The translations under genes were made by a program, and so were the position numbers. Under the pieces are notes generated by a model that saw only the letters and a program-made list of their open reading frames with translations, had not been told where the DNA came from and did not search any database. This document shows positions 17,350-26,978 of a DNA stretch of 64,000 bases, in pieces (the first letter of the stretch is position 1; every line of letters begins with the position of its first letter). Source of the DNA: an uncultured Bacteroides sp. Lineage in GTDB: Bacteria; Bacteroidota; Bacteroidia; Bacteroidales; Bacteroidaceae. The stretch is taken from NCBI RefSeq assembly GCF_963677685.1, contig NZ_OY782186.1:1426001-1490000 (forward strand), written 5' to 3'.

Positions 17350-17565
17350 AATGTAGTCTTTGATCATTTAGTTGTTGCGAATTTAACAATAAAAAAGAAA
17401 CGTTGTATGTATTTTTAGCTGTTTTTTTACATCTACTTTGTTTCTGTGTGATCAATATCGAGATTTTGAAATGAAAGGATTGAAACAAGTATTTTTTGCT
17501 TAATGATTCTTGCTTCTTGATTTTGTCTCTTTTTACGAGAATCTGAATATCTTTGTGCTAAAAAG

Positions 17566-18510
17566 ATGATAGAGGAAAAGATTATCCCAATTCACTTCGC
17601 TCCGTTACAAGGATTTACGGATGCACCTTATCGGAATGCACACGCACAGGTTTTTGGTGGTGTGGAGAGTTATTATACTCCTTTTGTCCGTATTGAGAAG
17701 GGTGATTTCCGGTCAAGGGAGCGTAGGGATGTGGAGATGAAAAATAACACAGTGCCCCATCTTGTGCCGCAACTGATTGCGACAACTGCCGATGAGATGC
17801 GCAAAGTGCTGGGTTTGTTTCAGCAGGAAGGGCATCGGGAGGCTGATCTGAACATGGGGTGTCCTTTTCCTATGTTGGCTCGTCGGCATAAAGGTTCGGG
17901 CATTTTACCTTATCCTGAAGAAGTAGAGAGCTTGTTGCGCTGCATGGGTGAATTTCCTGATATAAGCTTTTCTTTGAAGATGCGTCTGGGATGGGAAGAC
18001 TCTACAGAGTGCCTTGCTTTGTTGCCTTTGCTCAACAGTTATCCTTTGCGGCAAATTGCTCTTCATGCTCGCGTGGGGAAGCAACAATATAAAGGAGAGG
18101 TTGACTGGGATGCTTTTGAAGCTTTCTCTAAGGGATGTAAACATCCGCTGGTTTATAACGGAGATATAACTTCTTTGGAAGATATAATAGAGGTTCGCAA
18201 TCGCTTTCCTGATCTTTCGGGAATTATGATCGGTAGGGGACTGTTGGCTAATCCTGCTCTTGCCTGGGAGTATCAACAAGGCGCAACACTTAGTGACGCA
18301 GAACTATTGAGCAAGCTAAAGACTTTTCATACGTTGCTTTTTGAGCATTACGAAGCTCGTTTGCAAGGAGATGCTCAATTGCTCACTAAGCTAAAGACTC
18401 TTTGGGAGTATCTTTTGCCTGATATGGATCGGAAAATCAAAAAGAAGATCCATAAATGTACGAAGATTGAGATCTATAGGGGGTTGGTTGCAGAAGCGTT
18501 AAGAGGATAA
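17566..18510 (+). CDS. dus: tRNA-dihydrouridine synthase family protein
   Basis: A 314-aa FMN-dependent reductase of the Dus family, which makes dihydrouridine in the tRNA D-loop. Family motifs in order: FAPLQGFTDAPYRNAHAQVFGG (substrate and FMN pocket), LVPQLIAT, DLNMGCPFPM (catalytic Cys about 101), the Lys-Met-Arg-Leu-Gly segment, HARVGKQQYKGEVDW, VYNGDI and GIMIGRGLLANP. It is single, has its own -7 element TATCTTTG at 17548-17555 and is directly followed by the initiator tRNA gene. Length is normal for the family. Which of DusA, B or C it replaces cannot be said. Confidence 0.92.
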   Translation: MIEEKIIPIHFAPLQGFTDAPYRNAHAQVFGGVESYYTPFVRIEKGDFRSRERRDVEMKNNTVPHLVPQLIATTADEMRKVLGLFQQEGHREADLNMGCPFPMLARRHKGSGILPYPEEVESLLRCMGEFPDISFSLKMRLGWEDSTECLALLPLLNSYPLRQIALHARVGKQQYKGEVDWDAFEAFSKGCKHPLVYNGDITSLEDIIEVRNRFPDLSGIMIGRGLLANPALAWEYQQGATLSDAELLSKLKTFHTLLFEHYEARLQGDAQLLTKLKTLWEYLLPDMDRKIKKKIHKCTKIEIYRGLVAEALRG

Positions 18511-18547
18511 GGCTAGATGACTTTTTTTCTATTTTATTTAGTAGAAA

Positions 18548-18578
18548 TTTGTTTTTTAGATAAAAAGCAGTACCTTTG
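18548..18578 (+). promoter_or_regulatory. Promoter of tRNA-fMet
   Basis: TTTG (18548-18551) and TACCTTTG (18571-18578) with 19 bp between, ending 12 bp before the tRNA. This matches the Bacteroides housekeeping promoter. Confidence 0.8.
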
Positions 18579-18590
18579 CACTCACAAAAT

Positions 18591-18663
<73 letters not shown>

Positions 18664-18667
18664 CTAC

Positions 18668-18701
18668 AAAAAAGCATCTGAATTATTCAGATGCTTTTTT
18701 T
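18668..18701 (+). terminator. Terminator of tRNA-fMet
   Basis: AAAAAAGCATCTGAA pairs with TTCAGATGCTTTTTT, a perfect stem with T-run directly behind the tRNA. It can also work leftward. Confidence 0.9.
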
Positions 18702-18966
18702 ATGCTATAAAAGTTCAGCATAGTTCGGGGCAGTCCGAAAAACCTGTCGGTATGCTAATTTATTTGGATATTTAGGTCTTTGTAATGTGAAAATATCTTT
18801 TTATAAAACGTTATATATCAATTACTACGGATCGATTATTATGTATTAAAACGCTTCGTAACTTAACGTTTAATGGTTACCGCCCACATACTTTTTGACT
18901 TGACCCCTTGTTCTTTAACAAAAGTGTTAGATCTGTTTTTTGCAGACCTAACCTCTATTAGATGTT

Positions 18967-19608
18967 TTACTTCACGTTTTCTTGTTTCAAAGAGATGGAA
19001 CGGTGTGTATAGTTCAGTGTTCCTTTCCATTTCCCATTATAAGTAGCAATCTCATTGGTTACATCATTTCTGAGAGTCAGGACAAAAGATGCTTGCAATA
19101 TCTCTTCATCAAATGAACGAATGATGGTGATTGCTTGATTTGCAGGGATATTTATTGTCTGTAAGGTTCTAGTGTTAGAATAAGGCTTTGTTTGTTGTAG
19201 GCTTGTGAGCATCCAGCCTACATTGTTAGTATAAATTTTGTTGTTAAGAAGCACGGTTGGTGTCTTTATGCTAATCAGGCTATCTGTTATTTCTTTGGGT
19301 AAGTTCTTTTCAAATGTAAATTCAGATCTTTTGGGAAATTCGCTGTCATTATCATAATAGCTGGTCGTTAATGTTTTAGCTGTTCGATTTGCAAAGGTTA
19401 TATTAGGAAGAGTGTGAGTTAAGAAACTTATTCCGTCAGCATCTTTGATGCTATAAGTAATGTCTTCGACTGAATAGGTTACTTTCGCTTGGGGAAGGAT
19501 TGGAGTTGAGGTCTCTGTCTCAGGAAGCACTTCGTTAAAATTGTCTGAGTTGTTACAAGCACTAAAGAGTAGGCTTAGCGTGAGGAGAGAAAAAATAGTT
19601 GTTTTCAT
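18967..19608 (-). CDS. Hypothetical lipoprotein
   Basis: A 213-aa protein with a clean lipoprotein signal (MKTTIFSLLTLSLLFSAC, Cys18) and a Ser/Thr/Glu linker (20-40). The rest is a beta-rich domain without a family I can name. It stands alone between tRNA-fMet and an IS3 scar. A 12-bp direct repeat AACGCTTCGTAA lies on each side (18850-18861 and 19790-19801), so the gene could have come in as one piece. Confidence 0.65.
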   Translation of the reverse strand: MKTTIFSLLTLSLLFSACNNSDNFNEVLPETETSTPILPQAKVTYSVEDITYSIKDADGISFLTHTLPNITFANRTAKTLTTSYYDNDSEFPKRSEFTFEKNLPKEITDSLISIKTPTVLLNNKIYTNNVGWMLTSLQQTKPYSNTRTLQTINIPANQAITIIRSFDEEILQASFVLTLRNDVTNEIATYNGKWKGTLNYTHRSISLKQENVK

Positions 19609-19859
19609 CTTAATTCGTTTTAGTTGTTAGCATTTATTTTTAACCAAAAATAGAAATAGGATATTACAAATACATTTCGTTAGATCTTATCTGTTGATGT
19701 TTTTTAATAAATACAATAAAAGTTTATACTTGTTTCTTTCTTGTTACAATTTATAGTCTCATGCTGTTTTATCTGCGAATCTTTATTTTAACGCTTCGTA
19801 AGAATTGGACTAGCCAAGTAAAACAGGACATAAAGTTAAGCTACATTTAATAAATCAAC

Positions 19860-20290
19860 ATTTTTACTATTTATCAACTCCCAAAACTTTTTCAGCCTTT
19901 AAGGTTTTGAAGAAGCTTTCCGCCACGGCACTGTCTTAAAAAAATCCCTTTTCGACTTATGCTTTGGCCTATTTTGTAAGAGACCAACACATTTTGATTA
20001 CTCGTCTGGTGAGCTCTTTGGATATGCGAACACTACCATATCGAGCTTTTACTGAGAAATACTCATTCTGAATCTCCTGCCAAGGGTTCATGGAAGCTTT
20101 CTATCTCTTGCCTTCAGGACATTGTATCTAGGAATAATATCCGCTCTTCGAGATCTTTAAAGTTTTATACATCATTTTGATTCTCCAAATTTTATGATGC
20201 TTTTTGATAAATTCATAAACCAACGATCGCTCTTGGAAATGATGTCAAACGTTTTTTCGCTAACAACTTAGTTTAACTGCATTCTCTTTA
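19860..20290 (-). pseudogene. Decayed IS3-family transposase (orfB 3' part)
   Basis: On the minus strand, pieces of the conserved C-terminal half of IS3/IS150-type transposases can be read with frameshifts and stops. The clearest are SRKGDFF-DSAVAESFFKTLKAEKVLG, matching the usual Asp-Asn-Ala-x-x-Glu-Ser-Phe-Phe block with the DDE glutamate. No intact orfA, no ends and no target duplication are visible. It is non-functional. Confidence 0.65.
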
Positions 20291-20425
20291 AAGAGAGAGT
20301 AATAAGGCTTTCTTTTTTTCATTTGGTAAAGTCTAACTTTTTATACTTAACTCAATCTCTAAACAAAGTTAGCTATTCCATTCATTATTTTTATTAATTT
20401 TGTGGATAAACTTAATTTCACTAAT

Positions 20426-21022
20426 ATGGAACATATTACTATTGAACAATTAATTGAAGAAGGGAAAGTTATCAAAAAGGGAATATCCTACATTAATCCA
20501 CCTTCAGGTGTAATAAGAACGTACTCAGCATATAGAATCTCTGGCGTAAATAAGTATGAAGTTTGGAAAAATAAAACTATTCGTTTCCTCTCTGTTCGTT
20601 TCCCGGATGATAGATGTATTGCAGACTTTGAAAATGCTGCAAGTGAACTAGTTAAATCTCATTGTTCACCAAGTATATTTGATAAAATGTTAGGGATATT
20701 AGAATCTTGCGAAGCTATTCCGGCAATTTTAAAATCTCATAATGATTATTCTAATATTGATAAATCAATTAAGATTAATGTTAGCCAAAACCAGCATCAA
20801 AGCCAAGAACAAATTTTAGCTATTGCTGTCTTCATTGAGTCTATAAAGGATGAATTAACAGGCAAACAACAAAAAGAATTAAAGGGGATTATAAATGAAG
20901 AACCTGATCCAGTAAAGGCTAAAACAAAAGTTCTTGACAAGATAAAGAGTTTTGGATTGGATGTTACTTCAAACATCATAGCTAACATAGTTACTAATCC
21001 TGCTATCTGGGGTAACTTTTAG
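20426..21022 (+). CDS. Hypothetical protein with helical C-terminal domain
   Basis: About 198 aa from ATG 20426. An in-frame GTG at 20402 lies inside a -7 element TAATTTTG (20395-20402), so ATG is preferred. The N-terminal half (to about 110) contains YRISGVNKYEVWKNKTIRFL. The C-terminal half is helical (SQEQILAIAVFIESIKDELTGKQQ) and ends in a hydrophobic segment, NIIANIVTNPAIW. Similar tails occur in small proteins of the AbiTii/effector-associated type, but I cannot confirm the family. It follows an IS3 scar, in a region with sparse genes, so lateral arrival is plausible. Confidence 0.6.
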   Translation: MEHITIEQLIEEGKVIKKGISYINPPSGVIRTYSAYRISGVNKYEVWKNKTIRFLSVRFPDDRCIADFENAASELVKSHCSPSIFDKMLGILESCEAIPAILKSHNDYSNIDKSIKINVSQNQHQSQEQILAIAVFIESIKDELTGKQQKELKGIINEEPDPVKAKTKVLDKIKSFGLDVTSNIIANIVTNPAIWGNF

Positions 21023-21627
21023 AAAGAAGAGGCTGAATTCAAAAAACTATTTTTAGACAGCCTCAACTATATAAATAGATATTTATTTAAAGAATTGCTT
21101 ATGTAGTAACCCCTCCTTTACTTTTTTGATGAAGCATGTAAAACATATTACTAGTATTAGATGAACATACTTGTGAAATATTTGAATTAGTGATTTCTCT
21201 ATTAATAAACTTGTCACTCACTGCACACTTTCACAACCATATACAAAGAAGCATTTACCAGTGTGTGAATGCTGCTTCACTTCAATAGCTTTAACTTATT
21301 TCTGAAACTTAAGTCCATTGATACTCACTGTCCTAAAACTTTGATTTTCCCATAATTCTGTAATTTAATTGTTGTATTTAATGAGGTAATTCTAATTTTA
21401 ACTACCTTCAAGCGCATAAGGAAAGTAATGATCAGTGCTGTTAAATTTAGTGTAATATTATATACTCTATCGATTCCTTACTCTTTAAGTTTTGTACTTC
21501 TCTGTCTTTTCTCGTATCTGCTTGTTGAATATTCTGTATTGCTTTCTGCATGAAGTTTTACCTTCGCTTCCGTAATCGATTACAAAGAGAATGAAAACAA
21601 AATGGTAGAACTAAAAATTTTAAAATT
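21023..21627. other. Gene-free 600-bp stretch
   Basis: No gene or RNA found. Near the right end is a 12-bp palindrome GTAATCGATTAC (21572-21583), 45 bp before the HU-like gene, a possible operator. The rest is AT-rich with no clear repeat. Confidence 0.4.
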
Positions 21628-22122
21628 ATGCCTTTATTTTACAAACCTAGACAGAGCTCTTTAAAAACAAAAGATGGGCTCAAAAAATGGCACCCTATCT
21701 TGGTGAAAGTTGGTAGTGCGGTTAATAATCAGAAAATAGCCGATCTGATTGCTGAGAAAGCTTCTCTTACACCGGGAGATGTGCATAATGTGATTCGTAA
21801 CCTGATGACAGTGATGCGCGAGCAATTGCTTAACAGTCGCACGGTGAAGTTAGATGGCTTAGGCTCGTTCACCGTAAAAGCTTTTACTTGTGGTAAAGGA
21901 GTGGAGACAGCTAAAGAGGTGTCACCTTCGCAAATCGTAAGATTACGTGTGTTGTTTACGCCTGAGTATACATTGGCTGCAGGTACGGGAGGAGCTACCA
22001 GGGCCCTCTTCAGCGGGGTGCAATATGAGCGTTGGGGTGAAAAGAAAAAGAGTGAGGAAGATTCCTCTGAACCAGGAAAGGATAATAAACCTGGTAGTGA
22101 TGATGAAGATCCAAATGCATAA
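21628..22122 (+). CDS. HU-like DNA-binding protein (HU family, Bacteroides type)
   Basis: A 164-aa protein. An HU/IHF fold runs from about 25 to 110: KVGSAVNNQKIADLIAEKASLTPGDVHNVIRNL, then TVKLDGLGSFTVKAF. It has an N-terminal extension and an acidic Ser/Glu/Asp-rich tail (135-164). This longer HU variant is common in Bacteroides beside smalltalk and amidase genes. It likely binds DNA non-specifically. The smalltalk gene starts 3 bp after its stop and a membrane protein gene follows, so the three form one operon ending at the terminator at 22435. Confidence 0.85.
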   Translation: MPLFYKPRQSSLKTKDGLKKWHPILVKVGSAVNNQKIADLIAEKASLTPGDVHNVIRNLMTVMREQLLNSRTVKLDGLGSFTVKAFTCGKGVETAKEVSPSQIVRLRVLFTPEYTLAAGTGGATRALFSGVQYERWGEKKKSEEDSSEPGKDNKPGSDDEDPNA

Positions 22123-22124
22123 TC

Positions 22125-22217
22125 ATGAAAAAATCAGTGTGGGGACTTGTCCTTAAAATAATTATTGCGGTAGCTAGCGCCGTAGCCGGTGCAATTGGCT
22201 CGCAAACGTTGATGTGA
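22125..22217 (+). CDS. Smalltalk protein
   Basis: A 30-aa peptide MKKSVWGLVLKIIIAVASAV... with a Lys-Lys-Ser-x-Trp start followed by one hydrophobic helix and ending GSQTLM. This is the pattern of the small Bacteroidales peptides annotated as smalltalk, which usually follow an HU-like gene as here. Function unknown; it is probably membrane-bound. Confidence 0.8.
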   Translation: MKKSVWGLVLKIIIAVASAVAGAIGSQTLM

Positions 22218-22218
22218 G

Positions 22219-22416
22219 ATGCGTAACTTGAATGTTCAACTTTTTACAGCCTGCCTGCTAACAGCGGCAGGCTGTTTGCTTTTGTTTATAGGGCTATGGT
22301 TGCCTCCTGAAGGAGAAATTCACTCTTCTGTTCTGGTTGCTTTCGGCGAGGTGCTGACTTTTGCAGGGAGCTTGTTTGGTATTGATTATCGTTACCGTTA
22401 TAAAGGGAAGAGATAA
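22219..22416 (+). CDS. Small two-helix membrane protein
   Basis: A 65-aa protein with two hydrophobic helices (about 8-28 and 38-54) and a basic tail (YRYRYKGKR). It starts 1 bp after the smalltalk stop, so it is translationally linked. In related loci this place is taken by an N-acetylmuramoyl-L-alanine amidase; no amidase is present here. Holin-like size and topology, but nothing proves that role. Confidence 0.65.
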   Translation: MRNLNVQLFTACLLTAAGCLLLFIGLWLPPEGEIHSSVLVAFGEVLTFAGSLFGIDYRYRYKGKR

Positions 22417-22434
22417 AAGGAGGGGGATTAATAG

Positions 22435-22474
22435 AATAACGAGTGTTTTTTGCTAGATAAAAACACTCGTTATT
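22435..22474 (+). terminator. Strong rho-independent terminator
   Basis: AATAACGAGTGTTTTT (22435-22450) pairs over 16 bp with AAAAACACTCGTTATT (22459-22474), followed by TTTTT. It ends the HU-like/smalltalk operon. Confidence 0.95.
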
Positions 22475-22692
22475 TTTTTGCTTTGTTTGGCTGTAGTTCT
22501 AAATAATAAGTCCTATTGGAAAATATTTATTTAGCTTTAGATTACATAAATTCAACAAAAATAATTAATTCGTATGCTCTCTATGTGCAACGAATGTTGT
22601 ATAATATGTACTACTGTTAAGAGGACGCTTCTGAAACAAATTTATTTGAACTTTTTTTATTTTATTTAAAAGTACGCAATACTACTATTCTA

Positions 22693-22700
22693 TACTTTTG
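22693..22700 (+). promoter_or_regulatory. -7 element of the NEW3-ABC operon
   Basis: TACTTTTG fits TAnnTTTG and lies 43 bp before the start codon. A clear -33 TTTG at 19 bp is not seen. The ribosome site AGGAGG (22732-22737) is strong. Confidence 0.55.
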
Positions 22701-22743
22701 TTTTCCGTATTGATAATCATTTAAAATATCAGGAGGTTATTTT

Positions 22744-23904
22744 ATGACAATGCGAGTAAACTACTTCACATTATTGTTTCTTTTATTAGTAGGCATCGCT
22801 CCTGCTAAAATGCACGCTACATCCGATTCTATAAGGGTTAAAGGCGTTGCTTTGTATACTCCCTATACTAAGATTTCAGTTCCGCCGGGAGAATCAATTA
22901 ATTATAGTATTGATGTAATTAATAAGACGGGATCAGTGAAAAACGCAGCTATATCCGTTATGGGTTTACCACGAAGGTGGAACTATGAAGTCAAGTCAGG
23001 CGGATGGAATGTTAGTCAGCTTTCGGTTCTTCCAAATGACAAGAAAAATTTCTCTCTGAAGTTGGATGTTCCGTTGAAAGTAAACAAGGGTACTTACCAT
23101 TTTGTTGTCGCGGCTAAAGGCTTATATTCTTTGCCACTGACTGTGATTGTTTCTGAACAAGGTACGTATCAAACGGAATTCACTACAGACCAAATGAATA
23201 TGGAGGGGAGCGCTGAGGCTACTTTCACTTTTAACGCAACGCTGAAAAACCGTACTTCTGAGAAACAGCTTTATGCCTTGACTACAAAAACACCTCGTGG
23301 ATGGAACGTGGCTTTTAAACCGAACTATAAGCAGGCTACTTCTGTGGAGGTTGCTCCAAACGCAACGGCTAATGTGACGATAGATATTAATCCGCCGGCA
23401 AATATTAAGGTGGGGACTTATCGGATTCCTGTGCGTGCGGCTAATGGTACTACTTCGGCTGATCTAGGTCTTGAGGTGGTTATCAAAGGGTCATATAAAA
23501 TGGAGCTTACTACTCCTAAAGGTTTGTTAAGTACGGATGTTACTGCTGGAGATACGAAGAAAATCCAACTGGTAGTTAAAAATAGGGGTACTATTGACCT
23601 GACTGACGTGAAACTAACGGCTAACCAACCTGCGGGTTGGAATGTGACTTTTGAACCACAGAAACTTGCATCGGTGAAGGCGGGAGAGAGTGCTCAGGTA
23701 GTGGCTACGATAAAGGCTTCTAAGAAAGCTTTGCCGGGTGACTATGTGGTAAAGATGAATGCGAAGACTCCAGAAGTGACTTCTGATACAGAATTCAGAA
23801 TTGCTGTGAAGACACCCATGATATGGGGATGGCTGGGAATTGTGATAATCATTGGAGCTTGTGGAGGCGTGTACTATTTGTTTCGTAAATATGGAAGGAG
23901 GTAG
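22744..23904 (+). CDS. NEW3-domain membrane-anchored protein
   Basis: A 386-aa protein with a signal peptide (1-26), three repeated beta-sandwich domains of the NEW3 / NPCBM-associated type (about 35-135, 145-245, 250-355) and a C-terminal transmembrane helix (MIWGWLGIVIIIGACGG, about 358-378) followed by RKYGRR. Each domain has the typical Gly-Trp-Asn-Val motif (RRWNYEV, RGWNVAF, AGWNVTF). The domains face the periplasm. Two bases separate it from an ABC ATPase gene and a permease gene follows, so it is likely a substrate- or wall-facing subunit of this exporter. The substrate is unknown. Confidence 0.85.
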   Translation: MTMRVNYFTLLFLLLVGIAPAKMHATSDSIRVKGVALYTPYTKISVPPGESINYSIDVINKTGSVKNAAISVMGLPRRWNYEVKSGGWNVSQLSVLPNDKKNFSLKLDVPLKVNKGTYHFVVAAKGLYSLPLTVIVSEQGTYQTEFTTDQMNMEGSAEATFTFNATLKNRTSEKQLYALTTKTPRGWNVAFKPNYKQATSVEVAPNATANVTIDINPPANIKVGTYRIPVRAANGTTSADLGLEVVIKGSYKMELTTPKGLLSTDVTAGDTKKIQLVVKNRGTIDLTDVKLTANQPAGWNVTFEPQKLASVKAGESAQVVATIKASKKALPGDYVVKMNAKTPEVTSDTEFRIAVKTPMIWGWLGIVIIIGACGGVYYLFRKYGRR

Positions 23905-23906
23905 GC

Positions 23907-24887
23907 ATGTGTGTACCTGTAATAGAACTTGCCAACCTGACAAAAAAGTACGGTACATTCACAGCGGTCAACAATCTAAATCTGACGATCGGTAAAGGTG
24001 AAATATTTGGTCTGCTTGGACCGAATGGGGCAGGAAAGTCTACAGCTATCTTAATGATGTTAGGGCTCACGGATCCTACTGCGGGGATGGTTAAGGTTTG
24101 TGGTATTAATTCTACAACGCACCCTATCGAAGTGAAGCGAAAGGTAGGTTATCTGCCTGATGATGTGGGATTTTATGATGACCGCACGGGGATAGAGAAT
24201 CTTGTGTATACTGGAGAGTTGAATGGATTAACCAGAAAAGAAGCATATGCTAAAGCGGAGGAACTGCTTGTACGGGTGGGACTGGAAGTGGACACCAAGA
24301 AGAAGACGGGTAAATATTCGCGGGGTATGCGCCAAAGACTTGGTTTGGCTGATGTGCTGATAAAACAGCCTGAAGTGATTATTCTGGATGAACCGACCTC
24401 AGGGCTTGACCCGTCAGGGGTGCGTGAATTTATGGACTTGATCTTGCAGCTCAGCAGAGAGCATGGCTTGACGGTGCTTTTCTCTTCTCATCATTTGCAT
24501 CAGGTGCAACAGGTTTGCGACCGGGTGGGAATATTTGTTTCTGGTAATCTTTTGGCTGAAGGAGATATTCCATCACTTTCTGAAAAACTGTTTGCAGGAG
24601 ATCCTTTCGTCATCAAGGCGGGGATAGAGGAGAGCTCTTTGGGCTCTGAGAAAGAAGGTGCTTCTAAAAAAGAGGAGTTGACGGAACAACTAAAGAAACT
24701 GGATGGGGTACTGACGCTGGAGTTGGATCATGCTATGTTTCATATTGGTTGCTCGCGTGATCTATCTGCTGAGATAGCCCGTACCATTGTTTCTTCGGGA
24801 GTGGGATTAAATCTTCTGGAGAAGAAAGAACATGGGTTGGACGATATTTATAACCGCTATTTTGAAGGAGGTAAAGAACATGAATAA
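23907..24887 (+). CDS. ABC transporter ATP-binding protein
   Basis: A 326-aa ATPase of the ABC-2 export type. Walker A GPNGAGKST (38-46), signature YSRGMRQRLGLA, Walker B VIILDEPTSGLDP and switch His in SSHHLHQV are complete. The C-terminal extension (about 230-326) is usual for exporters of this type. It drives the membrane protein encoded next; the genes overlap by 8 bp (24880-24887), a sign of translational coupling. Confidence 0.93.
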   Translation: MCVPVIELANLTKKYGTFTAVNNLNLTIGKGEIFGLLGPNGAGKSTAILMMLGLTDPTAGMVKVCGINSTTHPIEVKRKVGYLPDDVGFYDDRTGIENLVYTGELNGLTRKEAYAKAEELLVRVGLEVDTKKKTGKYSRGMRQRLGLADVLIKQPEVIILDEPTSGLDPSGVREFMDLILQLSREHGLTVLFSSHHLHQVQQVCDRVGIFVSGNLLAEGDIPSLSEKLFAGDPFVIKAGIEESSLGSEKEGASKKEELTEQLKKLDGVLTLELDHAMFHIGCSRDLSAEIARTIVSSGVGLNLLEKKEHGLDDIYNRYFEGGKEHE

Positions 24888-25836
24888 AACGACACATCCT
24901 TTTTGGGTTATTGTGAACAAAGAGATTTCGGATCATGTAAAGAGTTGGCGCTTTATCATACTGATTGCTATCATTCTTTTTACTTGCATGGGTTCTCTTT
25001 ATACGGCTCTGAGTAGTTTTCATACTGCCGTGAAACCGAATGACCCTGATGGCTCCTTTTTCTTTCTGAAACTGTTTACGATCTCAGACGGAACCTTACC
25101 ACCTTTTATTGTCTTTATCAGTTTCTTAGGCCCTTTACTGGGTATTGCTTTAGGTTTTGATGCGGTTAATTCGGAGCAAAATAGAGGCACGTTGAGCCGT
25201 ATAATGTCTCAACCTATTCACCGCGATTATCTGATAAATGCTAAGTTTGTGGCCGCTTTAGTGGTGGTGAGCGTGATGCTTTTCGCTTTGGGATTCTTAG
25301 TGATGGGGTTCGGATTGATTGAGATAGGCATACCACCTACGGCTGAAGAATTTCTGCGAATTATGGCTTTTATTGTCGTGAGCATCTTTTATGTTGCTTT
25401 TTGGCTGAATCTGGCTATTTTGTTTTCTGTGCAGTTCCGTCAGGCGGCAACTTCTGCTCTGGCATGTATCGCCATCTGGTTATTCTTTAGCGTATTCTAT
25501 AATATGATCATTCATCTCGTGGGTAAAGCGATTGCTCCTCCCGAAACGGCAAGTATGCAGCAGATTATGAGTTATCAGAAATTCATGATGGGCTTGTTGA
25601 GGCTTGCACCGAGTGAGCTATTTAGTGAGGCAACCAGTACGCTGCTCATGCCATCGGTACGTAGCTTGGGACCACTTACTATGGAGCAAGTCAGTGGAGC
25701 GATTCCTAGTCCGCTACCTTTGGGGCAAAGCTTGATGGTCGTTTGGCCTCAGCTTACCGGACTTGTTGCTGCTACGGTAGTCTGTTTTGCTTTGTCATAC
25801 GTTAGCTTTATGCGTAGAGAAATCAGACCAAGATAG
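24880..25836 (+). CDS. ABC-2 type permease
   Basis: 318 aa from ATG 24880, which has AAGGAGG 9 bp upstream; a longer in-frame version would start inside the ATPase gene without a ribosome site. Six hydrophobic segments (about 22-45, 78-102, 132-158, 165-190, 195-220, 288-310) with a large loop after the first, the usual ABC-2 membrane-subunit layout. It forms the channel of the exporter with the preceding ATPase and NEW3 protein. Confidence 0.88.
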   Translation: MNKTTHPFWVIVNKEISDHVKSWRFIILIAIILFTCMGSLYTALSSFHTAVKPNDPDGSFFFLKLFTISDGTLPPFIVFISFLGPLLGIALGFDAVNSEQNRGTLSRIMSQPIHRDYLINAKFVAALVVVSVMLFALGFLVMGFGLIEIGIPPTAEEFLRIMAFIVVSIFYVAFWLNLAILFSVQFRQAATSALACIAIWLFFSVFYNMIIHLVGKAIAPPETASMQQIMSYQKFMMGLLRLAPSELFSEATSTLLMPSVRSLGPLTMEQVSGAIPSPLPLGQSLMVVWPQLTGLVAATVVCFALSYVSFMRREIRPR

Positions 25837-25918
25837 TGCATTATACTTAGTAAGTATCAATTGATTCCTTTTGGGAATAGCCCTTTTTGTTCTATTTTTG
25901 TGAATAAAATAACTAATT

Positions 25919-26692
25919 ATGATATTCTATTTTTCCGGAACAGGTAATTCCAAATGGATCGCAAAGCAAGTGGCTGATTATCAGCATGAGAATCTTGTTT
26001 CTATTGCGGATGAGATACTTAAAGAGAATACTATATATGAATATACTTTGGGGGAGACAGAGGCTGTTGGCTTTGTCTTCCCCATTTATTCATGGGCTCC
26101 TCCTGCTATTGTTTTGGATTTTATAAAGAAGCTGCGTTTTATCAATGCTAAGGGGCATTACTTCTTTTATGTTTGCTCTTGTGGTGACGAAGTGGGGTTG
26201 ACTCAGGAGATTATGAATGAGGCGGTGAGTGCCAAAGAGTGGAAGTGGCATGCCGGATTCTCTGTGATCATGCCTAATAATTATGTTTCTTTCCCCGGAT
26301 TTGATACAGATCCAAAGGAGTTGGAAGAGCGAAAGCTGAAAAATGCGGTAGGAGAGGTAGAACGTATCAACAAGAGACTCGCAAAACATTCCACGGATTT
26401 GTTTGAATGCAAGAAAGGCAGTTGGGCTTTTGTGAAAAGCCGTTTGATCTGTCCTCTGTTCAATAAATATCAGGTTACGGCCAAGCCTTTCTTTGCTACG
26501 GACGATTGCATCTCATGCGGATTGTGTGAAAAACATTGCCCTATGCATAATGTAAAGGTGGATACAAAGCCTACTTGGGGTGATAATTGTACTGCTTGCA
26601 TGGCTTGCTATCATATCTGTCCTTCTCATGCCATTCATTACGGCAAATCTACGTTGAAGAAGCATCAGTATTTTAATCCTAACTGCAAATAG
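25919..26692 (+). CDS. EFR1-family flavodoxin/ferredoxin fusion protein
   Basis: A 257-aa cytoplasmic electron carrier. The N-terminal flavodoxin-like domain (1-160) opens with MIFYFSGTGNSKWIAK (FMN phosphate loop). The C-terminal part (about 195-240) has two 4Fe-4S clusters: CISCGLCEKHCPMHN and CTACMACYHICPSHA. EFR1 proteins pass electrons between an unknown donor and acceptor. A -7 element TATTTTTG lies at 25893-25900. A second protein of the same design is at 27843-28619, but the two are not close paralogues. Confidence 0.9.
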   Translation: MIFYFSGTGNSKWIAKQVADYQHENLVSIADEILKENTIYEYTLGETEAVGFVFPIYSWAPPAIVLDFIKKLRFINAKGHYFFYVCSCGDEVGLTQEIMNEAVSAKEWKWHAGFSVIMPNNYVSFPGFDTDPKELEERKLKNAVGEVERINKRLAKHSTDLFECKKGSWAFVKSRLICPLFNKYQVTAKPFFATDDCISCGLCEKHCPMHNVKVDTKPTWGDNCTACMACYHICPSHAIHYGKSTLKKHQYFNPNCK

Positions 26693-26826
26693 AACTCCTC
26701 ATGCACACTCTCTTTTTCGTTTACGAATGTGATTTTCGAGTCGAAGAATAACTAAAAAAAGAGGATACGTCAGAACTCAATCTTATAAGAGAGTAACTTT
26801 TAATCTGACTATTCTTATCAGTTATA

Positions 26827-26873
26827 AAAAGAGCTATGTCATAACTCTAAAGTAGAGTTTGATATAGCTCTTT
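26827..26873. terminator. Bidirectional hairpin between convergent genes
   Basis: AAAAGAGCTAT pairs with ATAGCTCTTTT (26863-26873) around an inner stem AACTCTA/TAGAGTT. A-run on one side and T-run on the other suit termination from both directions. Confidence 0.8.
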
Positions 26874-26978
26874 TACTTTTGCTTGTTTATTTCTGTTCGT
26901 TACAATCTGTAACTTTTTTAAATGAAGTGTTTCTAGCTTTGAAACACTTTCTTTTATATTGAGATGATAAATGTTTTC

